DNA of 64,000 nucleotides from Adineta ricciae (Eukaryota; Rotifera; Eurotatoria; Adinetida; Adinetidae). The stretch is taken from assembly GCA_905250025.1 (NCBI GenBank), contig CAJNOJ010000150.1, positions 62,001 through 126,000 of the forward strand, given 5' to 3'. Positions 25,345 to 40,845 of this stretch are shown piece by piece. Position 1 is the stretch's first letter; every line of letters starts with the position of its first letter. Below the pieces are notes generated by a model. That model was not told the DNA's origin. It searched no databases and was given only the letters and a program-made list of their open reading frames with translations. The position numbers were made by a program, and so were the translations under genes.

Positions 25345-28300
25345 CTTCCTTTCTCTCTCTCTTTCTTTTGTTTGGTCGATACATAACTAAGTTATTCCAC
25401 TTTAAAATCAGGTGTGCTCTTTAAAGATCGGTTCATGTCATCGCAGTACTATAAACATTGAATTAATAATCTCTGTTTACTTATATTTCATACGATCGAT
25501 ATATTTTCAGACTGAAAACGAAGTTAAGTTTCTTTTTCTTTTCTTTGCTTGTCACTATTGCTTACAACTTACTTCTGTTAAAAACACAAGAGAAATCTTA
25601 TCAATTCAGGTAGCAACACTTGTCTTCTCTTAATGTCCATTTGAATACTCTATTCTTCATATATGTTCGTCACCATAAAACTTGTTTTCGCGTCAAAAAC
25701 GTCCGATTCACTTTTCTATTATGTCTATATAACCGTTGATAATTCTCTCTTCCGTCAGTAGATAAAATCAATCTCGAGAAAATCATGACGCAAAAGGAAA
25801 TAGATTTAAAGTACTGTTGGCAACGCTCAGCACCATCAGGTGTTTTCATATCTCTCCTTTTCCGTATTTAATCACTATTAGCTGAAATGGAATAGCATCT
25901 GCTCATTTTTCTTCCTTTTCTTTTCTTTGTTAAACGCACATTTCGCACACAAACGGAAGAAAACAAACGTCACAATAAAAATGACTGATGGAATGGTTAA
26001 TTTCTGTTTAGTGAGCCTTCTCGAAAATGTCATTTCTCCTCAGTCGTACGCGTAAACAAAAGTATATCTCAAGATGGAATAAACATATGCGAGATTTATA
26101 TAGTTCAGATATCAGCGTCTGAAAATGAAGGATCATTATCATCATTATCGAATAAACAATCATATTCTCACAGATTCCTGTGATATTTATTGGGCTCTCG
26201 AGAAAGAATGTGTCAGCGGTGGTAAAGATCCTGATAGTTGATTGACATGGGACATTGGTTGTTATTAAGCTTGTCAATAAATAGAATTGCAATTAAAGTC
26301 AATGAGCTGGCTTGTCATCATTTGCAACATTCTGTTTATTAATTGCTTGGGATATTAAGAAACTATTAAACAAGACGAATCCTTATCGAGTATTGATAGG
26401 AATGTTATATTTCCAAACAAAATATTGTTTAGATAGAAAAGATAATAGATTTAGGCTGTTTTTCTAGACTAAAACAAAAAATATCGTCATTAACGAATTT
26501 CTCTCGGTCCTTGTCTAGTCAATCACCTTGTCAAATGGTTTCCCATTCACATTCGGACAAAGAAAATCTGCTTGTAAATGTATGGTAAAACGATCATGTC
26601 AAGATTATCGATCAGCTTCATGGTAATTTCAATAAACATCGCATCCGACTCAATACATATAATTAGAATAATGTCGACGCTTAATTGACGCTGATCATCA
26701 ACCGCGCAATGTCATCAAAAATTGAAATAAATATAGAAGCTAAACGAGAAAAATACGCCTCGATTATAACTTTAGCGGCTGTGCAAATATTTCTTTGAAT
26801 GTCAGACAAAAGTGCACTCATTACAAAGATATACGATTGATGAATATTAGTAATCAACTAATATCCAGTATGAAATCTAGGGTTCGCAAATCGACATGAT
26901 AGCTGAGATAAAAGTTAGACAAAGAACAAGCAATGTAAGCAAGTAAACATTACAAAATGTGTATTCTCTTTTATGACAAATTAGATACCTCGAAATATTT
27001 CATGCTAAATTAAAAACTACTTACTGAAAAACTGACACTTTCTACACGTGAACAAATGATACTTATCAAATGTCATATCTCCCATGTTCTGAATTCTATC
27101 TAATAGAAAGATTCCTTTCATCGAGACGATCTATTGATATGTCATTATAGATAGAAATATATCACAAGCTCACTATTATATGTCATTGTCTCAAACATTA
27201 ATCAGTAGTAACATATTGATACAGATCATTAAGGTACAAATGTCAAAATTTAAGCACCCCCTATGATAGTTTATAATTGTTCTCATCTAAGAAAATACTC
27301 CTGAGATATTAAACTTTTCGATGGAATGTTTTCTCGACTAGGTTTGTATCATATTAGCGTCAGTAAATCCAACAAAACTGACTGTTTCATACTTGACGAA
27401 GATCTGTTCTCGATCCTATGAGACACGACAAGCGTGTTGGAGCGCTAAAACATACCCTTGTAATAAATGATCTGATGAAATGCTAATCTATTGATAACTT
27501 ACGGTCTACGCTAATCGATTCTGACGGATAGAAAACGACGACTAATGACGTGAAGGTATTCTAAAAGAAATCAAATTTTACACGATGTACTGAAACGATC
27601 GACGTCTTTACCTTTTTAACCAGTACAAACGAGGCTCTACTAAAATGACAATTCACATATATACGCGGTTTGAAGGCAAATATAAATATATACTAACAAC
27701 TAAAGACGTTAAATGTTTCATTTAATCAATATTTACCATTGAAAACATATGAAATAAAATATGAATTTTTAAGACTTCTATTAACTGTCTATACTAAAAA
27801 GAAGAAAAAAAAAGAATAATATTGATTGTGTTTCAAATATTTATTAAACACGATATAAGATTTCGAAGGTGAAGAATTAATTAGCATTAGGTCTAGATTT
27901 AAGTATGAATTCTGTATTAAAAGGACAAGAGGTCAAGCTGATTTGGTAAAGTAATTAAACTGAGTATTTTTCTGATATATTTTATGTCTGTGTCGCAGCG
28001 TAAGAAAAAAATACAGAATGAGATGCTTTAATTGCATACGAAATATGTGTTAAAAGTCGAAGTTCCCGTTACCGGAAGCGTCCCCCATTGATTTCGGTGA
28101 TGAAAGCTCATCCATCTGTCAGTTTCAAGTCTTACCTGTCGTCTGTCAACCGTCGAGCCAGTAAATGGAAAGTACCTTTGTGTTAAAGCAAAATTTTTCC
28201 TTGGGAAAAGAGAAAACTCGAACCAATTTATTATCTAAAATTCGATTTCCAGTTTAAAAACTAAAGCAAACTCAAAGTGATTTCTATCTCGTATTATAAA

Positions 28301-29939
28301 TAACACACTAGTTTATAGCATGAGATAGTCACTGTGATGATATCTGTTAATCAACTGTAAACACTCTTTCTGTCAACATACTTAGATTGATCCAATCAAA
28401 AGTATCTATTGTACGAAAATAGATAAGTCGATTCGATTTATTTAAGTAAGTATGTGACGAGGTGTTTGTCATACATTGATATGACGAACCATTCAAGCGT
28501 TGTAAGCAGTCTTGTGTGACTATGTTGTCGAAGGCGTTTTTCAATTTGATAATAATAATAAGAAGAAGAAAATAACGATACTCATTATAATATTTCTTTT
28601 AGAGCGCGAAAGAAAAAACTCAATTGAAGAAATGTTTAAAGAAAAAGAACCCGTGTGAGTCAATATTTGATGAAATAGGTTTGAGCGGTGTTCTCTTTTA
28701 CATACGTGTATCGATATGTCGAATTGAATTAGAAAACAAAAAGCAATTGAACCGACTATAAATTGGCCTAGTTTCATAGAGAATACTTGATCATGAATGA
28801 CAAAGAAACCTATAACACTAATGCCATATAAATTCGGCCTTGTGATAAACAAATTTTGACTTTATAATCGTACAATAAATATTATTTTTGAAGTTAAAAT
28901 GCCGTTTTTTCCTTCTGCTTCACCGTTTTTCAACAGCGAATTCTGTCAATGTTTAAGCAAATCTTATTCGATTCATAGAGTCAAAATCAAATACCATTGA
29001 TATCTTTATTATACTTTACTTACTTCCTATACACAAAACAATTGATTTATTATTGTGGTGTTAACATTTCATGTCCAAATTAAAATGCTCTCCAATGTTT
29101 TTTTTTATTACTAGCGAAAAAACTGAAGGTTAAAATCCGCTCGTACATTTGTCTATCTCATTTCTAACTGGTACAATTCGATCAGTTGATCCCGAGACAA
29201 TCATTAGGAACAATAAATAAGGACACTTTTATTCGATTGACTGGCGTACGTCAAGGAGAAAAAGTATAGTTAGGATGCTGTCACGAAGTCGGAGACATTA
29301 ACGTGATAATAAAAAGATCGATTCTTATCTAGAAATAACGAGTTTGTTTTCGTACAAAACATTCGGATTAACGCGACGCGTTAATAATGTGCAGTTGAAG
29401 CCGACGCACTCAAAACCTTTTACTTTTTCTTCGTGTCGAGCCATAGCGATTGATTGTTGGCTTATCACCTGGATTTGGGTCGTTGTGTCCAAGTACTACA
29501 GAAATCAGGAGATTCAGTTTTGTGGATAAGCATTTCACGTTATAGTTAATAAAAGAAAAGAACGAGAACAAGAATTTCGAAGACTATCATATAGAGACCT
29601 CTATTGAAACAAATATATAATTTCGTTTATATGTATGAAAGGTCACCACTCGGTTGACCATGCATATTGAAAGTTGGTAAAAGATTCTCTTTGATGAAAA
29701 AAAAAAACTTAAGACGAAATGTTTGATAGGTGATGAATCATTATCACCAAACTTTTCCTTTTCGCGTTTATTTATTCTGTTGTCGATGATTCTTTCTTTT
29801 TTTCCGTGCCTCCTCCTGCATTCTCTGCCACGTCTCATCATATTTTCGATATATCCTCTTTTTCGAATGAACATCCAATTCTATCGAGTACATTTGCAAA
29901 CATCTCTAGATTTGTATTGAAAAGCGTCATTACTCAAAA
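24838..29939. other. Gene-poor stretch of 5.1 kb, no supportable gene
   Basis: This is far longer than any other gap in the window. It holds AT-rich sequence, a CT-rich microsatellite near 25313-25369, and only short ORFs (at most 103 codons, minus strand 28541-28852) without family likeness or plausible splice continuity. The left part should contain the ENTPD promoter and the right end the ARF promoter and 5' UTR. No tRNA B-box (GGTTCGANTCC) was noticed. Confidence 0.5.
25313..25369. repeat. CT/CTTT microsatellite
   Basis: Nearly pure pyrimidine run on the + strand made of CT and CTTT units, in the ENTPD-ARF intergenic space. Simple-sequence repeat; no function is inferred. Confidence 0.85.
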
Positions 29940-30766
<827 letters not shown>

Positions 30767-31130
30767 ACACAGTGCAAGTGAACAAATGCGAAATCTACCA
30801 ATAAGAAAAACAAATTGCACCGTACATATATACATATTCCATGAATTTTTTTGTTCGTTTCTTTTCGCTCTCACGTCTCTTGTGTTTGTTGTTTTATCCC
30901 AATAAAGAGAAAAATGAATCACAGAGGAGAGAACTTTATACATATATCATTTCCTTGCTTTACTGAAGTTTGTTTGTTTTTGATTTCTGTAAACTTAAAC
31001 CTCTATTAACTTTTACCTGTTTGGTTGTTTTTATTCATCTGGGTTCCACATCTTTCATTTCATTGTCTTAGTTGTTAACTCGAGAGAACAATAAAGAAAA
31101 CATACCATCTTCTCTTTTCTTTTTCGAGAT
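30767..31130. other. Short intergenic region
   Basis: Contains the ARF 3' UTR (AATAAA near 30900) and the upstream sequence of the ribokinase gene. No other gene is seen. Confidence 0.5.
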
Positions 31131-32393
<1,263 letters not shown>

Positions 32394-33240
32394 CACTTTT
32401 CGTTTCACATATACATGATTCTCCACATAATGATAGTGATTTTTCTGTAGTTGTTTCTTTTATCACGAACAGTATCGTTAGTAGAGTTCTACTATGAATA
32501 GAAGTATGATTCTATTTGCAATGCTACATTGAACAAAAAGAATCAAGGTCTTATTATGCATGATTTATTTTCTGCTTGAAAACAATCAGAAATCCCACGA
32601 GAAACGACAGCTTTGCATTGATCAGTTAATTGCATTAACAAATAATCAAATTCATTATGATCTATGTCACAGTAAACCTTAAGTCTTCTGGTGCGCAAAC
32701 TCAAATCAACGATTGTTCTGTTGTAGCAATCTCAACTTGAGATATAACATCAACGTCATTTGCCAGAAAGGGTAATAAAATTTTTCCTCATATCGCAAAG
32801 AAAACAATAAGGTAAGTTAATCCTTTACAAGAGCATAAATATAAAGGCAGATGTCAGTCAGAAAAGTATATCGCTTTGTTTTTTTCGAGTCATAAAAAAA
32901 AAACACTTTTCTTTGGGATAGAACCGTATAGTTATCGACAAATCTCGTTCTTTCCTATTCAGTAACAAACGCTACGAGTGCGACATCTGAAGTCATTCAT
33001 CTTCATTTTTTACCAATGATATTCCCGAAGTACTTAGCCTGATGTCGTACGTAAATAAACAAAGTTGTTCGTACATAACATAATTTCTATTATTCTCGAA
33101 AAGGAAAAAAAAAGAGAAAACTTGACATGTTTTGTACACGAGATGATTGATGATTCACGATTTTGAATTTGTCGAATCACACAGAGAAAAACCCGTTGGC
33201 AGAATCAATTCTTATCGTTTGCTCTTCTTTTTTAGTTACG
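32394..33240. other. Intergenic, no gene seen
   Basis: Region between ribokinase and the OSBPL9-type gene. AT-rich; includes an upstream acceptor-like TTTTTTAG just before the next ATG, so a 5' UTR intron of OSBPL9 probably lies here. Confidence 0.45.
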
Positions 33241-36200
33241 ATGCTATTCGAAGGTCCTCTTAGTAAATGGACAAATGTCATCCAAGGTTGGCAATATCGG
33301 TTCTTCGTTTTGGATCCTACCCAAGGAATGCTTATTTACTATACGGTAATAATCAAGTCGAAATGAAATCGAGATAAGAAGTAATACGAGTTTTGCTTCT
33401 AGTCAAAAGATAACATGGTCAAGGGTGAACGGCGTGGTGTGGTTTTATTGAGAGTAAGGAATATAATGATATTCTGCAAGTTATTCATATGAAATTTTTC
33501 GTTCTAGGGAGCTTATTTAGGGATCGATTCGGAAGATGATAGTACAGTAAGATTTGCCTATGAAGTTAGATTTGAGAGTTTCTTTCGATTATTCTACTTT
33601 TAGTTTACAATTCGATCTCATGGTAAAACATTCCATTTTCAAGGTAAATAAATTTTCTAGTAAATCTCTTACACGAATCCCATCGCGGAGAACCGTCTTC
33701 ACAAGTATACAACGAATATGTTGATTTAGCTCGCGATGCTGAAGAAAGACAAAAATGGATATCAAATTTAGAAGAAGCAATTAGTCTGAATAGTGTTAAT
33801 ACTGTAGGTTGAAATTATTTAAGAAAGATTTTGTTGAAACTTATGCTTCAATAGGATAAGCTATCTGTTTCAAGTACATCATTATTTGAACGCAAAATAG
33901 CGGAAGCAGATGCGTACCTACAATTATTAATTGATCAGGTTAATGTAAGAATATAATGTTCGAAATATGTCAACAATGCTATTCTCTTGTTCGTTTTTCT
34001 CATCTAGGCACTTGAGCAAAAAGGCGACCAAGAACAAGATGTTAAAGAGCAAGAATCTTGCAAACGTGTTGTTACTTCCGCAAAAGTAAATGAGAGATCA
34101 AAGGAAAGACATTATGTATTTATTTATTTATTTTCTAGAGGTTAATCGAAGCGGTGAAATATTCCATTGTTTCATTACAACTAGCTAAAGTAGGAAAAGT
34201 GTTCGTTTGTGAGAGATGTTTCTTCATCTGTTGTAAAAAGAAGCATTTTTGAATGGGTTTTATAATGCGAGAAGCTTTTCACAGAGATGAGAACAGTGAA
34301 TTAGCCTAAGCACTTGTGAACTGAAGTCGGTTAGATCGAACGAGATTAAGTCGACTTAAAGTTCATACTAACGTCACTTATAACTGTTGGTAGTAAGTTT
34401 GAATGCCATGAACTTTCGGGCACATTTTATATAATCATATAGAGGTAAACGCATTTCGATCATTCATGGAAGTTCTTACGAGAGAAAGCAAATGTCGAGT
34501 CTGTAGTGGCGCTACAACATTAGATTGTACTAACTAGTGAACGCAGACGATCATTGATCACGAAATAGACGTGGAAGTCATCAGCGATTTTCTTTCCAGG
34601 TACACATGGATCCACACAGTGATGTTAAGGCTGATGTAGACTATCAAGCTGTCCTATCACATATGAATATTCATAAAGGTAAAACGAGATTAAATTTCTT
34701 TCACATAAGCCCATTCGATTTGTTTCTTAGATAAAATTCTAAATAACAATGAAGCTTCATCTAGTACTGTCCAATCAGGTGTTCGTGGTGGATTAACAGA
34801 CGATAATGACATTGATCGAACATCTATTGGATGTAAGATTTCCTTTGAATAATTGACTTTTGAACAATGTTCTCTTTTCGAATAGCCTTGGATTTCCGTA
34901 CCGCTGTGAAAACTGTTCGCAAAAACTTTCCAGTTTCATCTTATTCCAGTAGTGATGACGATGATTTCTACGATGCTGACGAAGCGATGGAGTAAGACAC
35001 ACCTGCATAGAATTTTATTTTCTAATCTGAGTAAATCGCTGCTGAAATCTGTTTTTTCTCTACCAGTCCTATGCTTAAAAGTTCCGCAAAATCATCAACT
35101 AAATTATTCATTCTCTACCTGTCACATTGACTCTCGCAGATTTTCCTATTCTGCATGAGAGGTGAAAGCTCTCATTCCGCTGCCCTGATGCGTAACAAAT
35201 ATTTTTCTTATTTTGTTTTTGATTTGAAACATCAAATCGGAACCATCATAATCTCGATGCCTTTGCTTAATCGGATGAATTGTGCAAAAAGAAAAGCGAG
35301 CGTTATTTAGTTTGCTAAAGAACTGTTTCTCGATTGTTCGCAGTTCTTCTCTCATCGTCATCTTCTCTTTCAAGTTTTAAACGACATAGAAATTAGACGC
35401 CGTTCATAGCGGAAGGAAAAAAGAATGTGCTGAAGACAACTTCAACTGATAACGGAGACGAGTTCAGAGGAAATAATGCAGACGTAATAAGATCGTTACT
35501 GCCGACTCGTTGCTAGCATCTTTTTCTATTCGATGATGACGAGTCGTTTTTCCTGTTGCTTTTCTTTCAGTTTTTCCTTTCTTCTTTTGTTATGAAAATA
35601 GATTTCTCATAGATGAATGAATTTATTTATTTAGTACGCCAACAATATCACCCTCACCGACAACCAGTAATTTGCAACGAACAGAGACAATTAATAAATC
35701 AAATAACGATGTTCTATCAAAAACAACTGATAACTCAACACTGCTATTACATAACACTGACAACAATACAATAAACAAGGGCAAAATGAATGATACCCAA
35801 GTAGATGGAGCAAAGTAAAACTAAATAGACGAGTATTTGTTACTGTTTCTTGAATATTTCTTTTAGTCGTACAAGTAACTCACAAATTCCATTTGAAATC
35901 TATGAAGCTGCCTACGAAGAAGAGCCCGAAGAAGAATGTAAGTGCTACTTGTTGCTTTCCAAGTAAAACAATAAAAACAACTTCCTGTTCTAGTGGCACC
36001 CATCGATGGCACGATTATTTCACATTTAATTTCTCAAGTAAGATGACTCACCTTCTGTTCTCAAGCATCTAAGTCGTGCTAGATTGATAAACTAGATAAG
36101 ATATTATTTATGAGAAAAGAAATGATCTCTCTGATACGGAAAATACCATGTAATGAGAATTAATCGCGCATTAATATTGATTATTATCTTAGGCACGTAT

Positions 36201-37946
36201 TTCAATGGATTTAACCAAGATAACATTACCAACGTTTATTCTCGAACGTCGATCATTTTTGGAAATGTTAGCTGATTTTCTTGCTCATCCAGATCAATTT
36301 GTCAAGTATGTCAAAAGAGACGAAAGGATACTGGATGGAAATTCTTGCATTTAGTGTCGCAGATCACCATACACCACGTGATCGATTTCTTCAAGTTGTT
36401 AAATGGTATCTATCAGCATTTCATGCTGGTCGAAAGAGTCCTGTGCCGAAAAAACCCTACAATCCCATTCTCGGTGAAACATTTCAGTGTTATTACGATA
36501 TTGGCTTGTCATCAAATTCTAATGTTCGTAAACATAGTATCTTTTTCTTTCTTACTAGTCTATAATTATATATTATAGACAAAATTAGCAAAAGATGGAC
36601 CTGTTCCTTGGACTTCTGATGGCCAAGTGACATTCATTGCTGAACAAACTTCTCATCACCCACCGAGTAATTAAAATTTCCTCAATTTGTCTATGAATAT
36701 ATCATTGTTTCAGTTGCTGCGTTCTACGCTGAATGTCCATCGAAGCACATCCAAATTGATGGTTGTCTATGGACGAAATCGAAGTTCTTAGGTCTATCCG
36801 TAGCTGTACACATGATCGGAGATGCTACACTAACCTTACTGGATCATGATGAACGTTATGTGATGACATTTCCTAGTGCTTATGGCCGGTATGATTATCC
36901 AAAGTCTTTTTCTAACCTAGTTTTTATAATCAGACTCAAGTAGAATGTTGCTATTTTCATACGAATCGAACCGTCACTTACAGCGATAATTTAGATGAAG
37001 AAAGTTTGATGCTCGTGAAGTATAATTATAATTAAAGATTCAGCGAAGCGAATTCTTATTAGTCGATACATTTTGGTAGCTATGAGTGTCTAATGGAATT
37101 ATATAAGCAAAGAGCTCTTGTTTGGATTAAAATTTTAATCGAGACATCATCTTCAAGTTGCACCACTTTGCACATAAACCACGACATGAGAGCATTTCCG
37201 CAAACATTGAGTGCGTCAATGTTTTCTGCAGTTCAAGTACTCTTTTTTTAGATCAATCCTTGGTGTACCTTGGTTCGAAATGGGTGGAAAAGTAACCATC
37301 GACTGCGAGAAAACCGGCTACTCTGCAAATATAGAATTTCTGACAAAAGTATGATTTTCATTCGTGTTTGCATTTATTGCCTAATATTTCACCGATATTA
37401 TTTGCAGCCGTTTTACAATGGTAAAAAGCATCAAATAACCGGAAGTTTACATGGACCGGATAAAAAAGAATTCTGCAAGATCGATGGAGAATGGAATGGC
37501 GTGATGTACGCCAAGTATAGTGATACGAAAGTTTCGGACATCTTTTTCGATACGAAGACGACGCCAGTTATCAAGAAAAACGTTCGACCTATTGCTGAGC
37601 AAGGTGAATTCGAAAGTCGACGGTATGATTGAGCTCGGAGAAAGAGTGTCGTAATGAAAGTATTTGTTGGTATTTAGTTTGTGGAAAGATGTTACTTATT
37701 CTTTGAAATCGAAACAATTAGATAAAGCAACCGAATCGAAATCATTCCTCGAACAACGACAGCGCGAAGGAGCAAAAGAACGCGCAGAAAAATCAATTAA
37801 ATGGCAGACTAAAGTACCCGATGAAAAGAAATCTTTCGAACGAATGATTTCATTTTGTGTTTTCGTTTTAGTACTTTGTCGAATCGGGTGAACAAAAATG
37901 GTCGTATGAGAAAAAATTAACCAAACGATTGAAACAGCAATCATGA
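33241..37946 (+). CDS. OSBPL9: Oxysterol-binding protein-related protein, ORP9 type
   Basis: Many-exon gene. The PH domain is at 33241-33790 ([19 protein letters not shown], then [17 protein letters not shown] and [15 protein letters not shown]). A helical region follows, with an FFAT-like motif in an acidic stretch near 34945-34990 ([12 protein letters not shown]). The OSBP lipid-transfer domain starts near 36190 ([17 protein letters not shown]) and contains the family fingerprint EQTSHHPP near 36645. It ends with LWKDVT and a helical tail ([15 protein letters not shown]). Order and residues follow human ORP9 closely. ORP9 exchanges sterol or PI4P (and PS) at ER-Golgi/endolysosome contacts, docking to ER VAP proteins through FFAT and to PI4P membranes through PH. 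Introns near 34192-34600 and 36900-37250 are unusually long for this locus. The start ATG matches the vertebrate N-terminus. Confidence 0.95.
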
Positions 37947-38300
37947 TAATTCGAAGATTTTTCTTTCTAAAAACTTTCGTTTTACTGTGCAAACATGTGT
38001 TTATTTCTTTGTCGTTCCTAATCACGCCCAGAATTTGTCATTTTTTATTTCGATTTTTATGTATACTACAACCGAGTGACATTGTAAATCATCTCACTCT
38101 GTCAGATTAGCCTTGTTATTCTTTCTTAATATTTAAATGAAACACATATCTAAGCAAAATTCAAGTATCCATCTAGGTGCTAGTTCCACATAATCGTGTA
38201 CAATCATTTCGTCTTTGTTTTTCATTCCGCTTGATGATTCTTGAATTACTTAGTTATACTTCTTAATCTATGTATTGTATATATTCACATCATTTAGATC
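37947..38300. other. Short intergenic region
   Basis: OSBPL9 3' UTR and upstream sequence of the COX6C-like gene. No other gene is seen. Confidence 0.45.
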
Positions 38301-39079
38301 ATGTCGTCAGACGCGAAATCGGTTTCATCTGCTAAGCAAAGCAGCAAAGTTTCATCGAGTACTGGACGACCATCATTGAAAAATTTAACTCGTGCACGCG
38401 TTCCGCGCGCTGGTTTATTTGGCATAAGTCTTGCTATAACAGGCGCTCTTCTCTGGAAGATCAATGTCTCGGACCGGCATAAACGCAATATTTCGTCATT
38501 CTACAAGTGAGTATTGGTTGCCTGAATGGAAATGTTAGACAAGAATTACCGAAGAAAAAAAGCCTATTAGGATTTGTGCGTTTTACTTTATCAGAACGTC
38601 TCAATGAATTAGAAAGACTTTTCTGATAATTAAATGTAGAACTTACGTCAGTTAGAAGCGACAGTAATCTTCTGTGTAAATGAAATGTCGCATGTATCTA
38701 GGATACATAACTTTTCCGTATCAAATTCTTTCTATTCATTGCGAGCTTTATTTTACAAAGTTAATTGTTCGCGTCTAGAATTCATACATTATTAATCAAT
38801 GTATTATTTACTCGACATACAATTAGACATTAATCAATTTGTTTCTTTTTTTGTTTCCTTCAAGAGATTTTGATCCGGAACGTGATTACGCTCGAATGAA
38901 AGGTTCTGGTGTATTCAAAAGTCTTGGTATGAATTGTGATCTTTGATAAACAATGTGATATAATGTCGAAATTTCTTTTTTCAGAAGGCCAAGAACGACC
39001 AGCATGGCTTCATGAATACGAAGCCGAACTTGATAAGGCTATCGCTACTCTACGTACATCCGTCACCCGTAAATGGTAA
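38301..39079 (+). CDS. COX6C: Cytochrome c oxidase subunit 6C-like protein, extended
   Basis: Exons 38301-38506, 38865-38926 and 38985-39079 give 120 aa. The core RARVPRAGLFGISLAITGAL is followed by LLWKINVSDRHKRNISSFYK and DFDPERDYARMKGSGVFKSL. It aligns with animal COX6C (one membrane helix, then RVADQRKKAYADFYRNYD-type matrix/IMS tail), a nuclear-encoded complex IV subunit of the inner mitochondrial membrane. The family is normally about 75 aa. This protein adds about 30 Ser/Lys-rich residues before the helix and about 30 residues after KSL (GQERPAWLHEYEAELDKAI...). The first intron (358 bases) is long. Whether the extra ends are real depends on exon calls I could check only by frame. Confidence 0.8.
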
Positions 39080-39848
39080 TTCAAATGAAACAAATATTTC
39101 TTTCATTTTGATTCACACATTTCTCTATTCTAGATCGATGAAAATTCCTGATCAACCACAAATTCCTCAGCCAAAATTTTTAACCTATAATCGCCTGAAT
39201 AGTCATAGAATGAACAAACAAAAGACTCTCCTTTTTCTTTTGTATGTTTCAATGCCTCTAGTCTCATGAACCCCGTTCTTTTGTCTAATAAATGATCCGA
39301 CTTTGAATTCATTAAATTTCTTCGCTTGATGGATATCATTGTCAATATTAACAATATCAATTCCAAAACGTTGTCTTTCAAGAACGAAGCATAAACATCG
39401 AAGATTTTCTTTTCTTCTTCTCAGTCATTAAAAATAAAACATGCAATGTTGCAACAACAACAACAACAGTTACAGAGCATCAATTTGAAAAAAAGTCGAG
39501 AATGAGAGAAAGAAGAAGGCGGACGACAAGCTTCTAGCTACGTCCAATATTGAAAATGCAAATTCTTCTTGCATCGTTCTTTTTTTTTCTTTTTTTATCG
39601 ACGCCATTACAAACATTGGATTGGAAGGATAGCAACCGTAATCTGACTCCAAACATCATCCGCCGTGTCTACATATCTGCTTTGCTTAATTAATCCATCT
39701 CGTCTCTCTCTCTCTTTCTGTGTTGTTTTTTCTTCTCTCTTTCTCTCGAACATTTGTGTGAAGAAAAAGAGTGCTTTAACGAGTTGACGATTCGCTTATT
39801 TAATCTCACATTCAGCAACTTATTCTTAACGTTTCCATCGTTTCAATA
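39080..39848. other. Intergenic, no gene seen
   Basis: Between the COX6C-like and calmodulin-like genes. It contains a CAA repeat near 39454, CT-rich runs near 39700 and pyrimidine tracts. AATAAA-like signals lie near 39286 and 39434. Confidence 0.5.
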
Positions 39849-40845
39849 ATGGTGAGACTTTTGAACAATTGAAATGTAATTAAATGAAGATATTTTCTTT
39901 AGAGCACATTTTCTGCATCCAAAACTGAAGGTAGAGAAGAAGAATATTGAAGTAAAAAAGGTGCGACAATGTCTTTATTTCTTCAGAATTTCGCCATGTG
40001 TTCGAATTATTCGACAAAAATGGAGATGGAAGTATCGATGCCAACGAGATCGGGTAAGAAGTGTCAAATTAGCAATACATGTACCTCGATGTTTTTATAA
40101 ATATTTAACATCATGAATAAACAATTGGAACAATCTTTTGAAGATTAGAATATTTTCCGGATGGAAGCGTGAAATCATTTTTGTTAGGAGGAGATGATGA
40201 GATGTTCTTCTTGACATTTTGACTGAGTCAAGGTATCACGATTCAACAGTAAGAACGTTTTTTTGTTTGTGTAGACAAGTCATGCGATCATTGGGAATGA
40301 ATCCGACGAATAAAGAAATTGCTGATCTGATTGCCGAAGTGGATAAAAATGGTAAGTAGGGAGAGTCGATGGATGAACTTCCATTGCGAGATTTGTGTCT
40401 TTAGGTAATCAACGATTAGATTTTCAAGAATTTGTTAGTTTCATGAGTAAACACTGGCATGAACGCGATCAAGAACAAGAACTACGCGAAGCTTTTCGAC
40501 TTTTCGATCGAGATAATTCGGGATTTATAACGATCAATGAACTAAAACAGGTTTGTGTTCATTTCTATGTAAAAACCATTTCTCTTACCAGATGTTCCTA
40601 TCTTTCAAGGTCATGTTAAACATGGGTGAAAAGCTCAATCAAGAAGAATTGGAAGATATGATGAGAGAGGTATGTTGAGAAATATCATCATCCTACGTAT
40701 TTCTATTTTATTCTCTGCTGGGTAGGCTGATGTCAATCGCGATGGTAAACTTGATTATCAAGGTACGAAGTTAATCTTTTGTCAAAAACTAAATTCATAT
40801 TTTGACTTTCTTCTAGAGTTCGTGCAAAAACTTCTTTCAACATAA
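39849..40845 (+). CDS. Calmodulin-like protein with four EF-hands (148 aa)
   Basis: Eight exons (39849-39851, 39903-39930, 39987-40053, 40275-40351, 40405-40550, 40610-40669, 40726-40762, 40817-40845). The first coding exon is only the ATG, as in animal calmodulin genes. Four EF loops: EF1 residues 20-31 (DKNGDGSIDANE), EF2 56-67 (DKNGNQRLDFQE), EF3 93-104 (DRDNSGFITINE), EF4 129-140 (DVNRDGKLDYQE). The protein has calmodulin length and layout but is clearly diverged from canonical calmodulin. EF2 has Gln at loop position 6 where Gly is almost invariant, so that site may bind Ca2+ weakly. Likely a Ca2+ sensor with restricted targets; centrin and troponin C are less good fits. Confidence 0.93.

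Noticed and set aside
25412..25633. 73-codon plus-strand ORF
   Set aside because: AT-rich, no homology, no neighbouring splice logic; likely chance.
28040..28180. GC-richer patch with an AG-GTAAG donor-like site on the minus strand
   Set aside because: Could be a 5' UTR exon, but no downstream exon or ATG context could be tied to it.
28347..28852. Two adjacent minus-strand ORFs (103 and 65 codons)
   Set aside because: No clear splice link, no family likeness, and the longer one is mostly low-complexity hydrophobic. Codon use of the 65-codon one looks coding-like, so a decayed or novel gene remains possible but unsupported.
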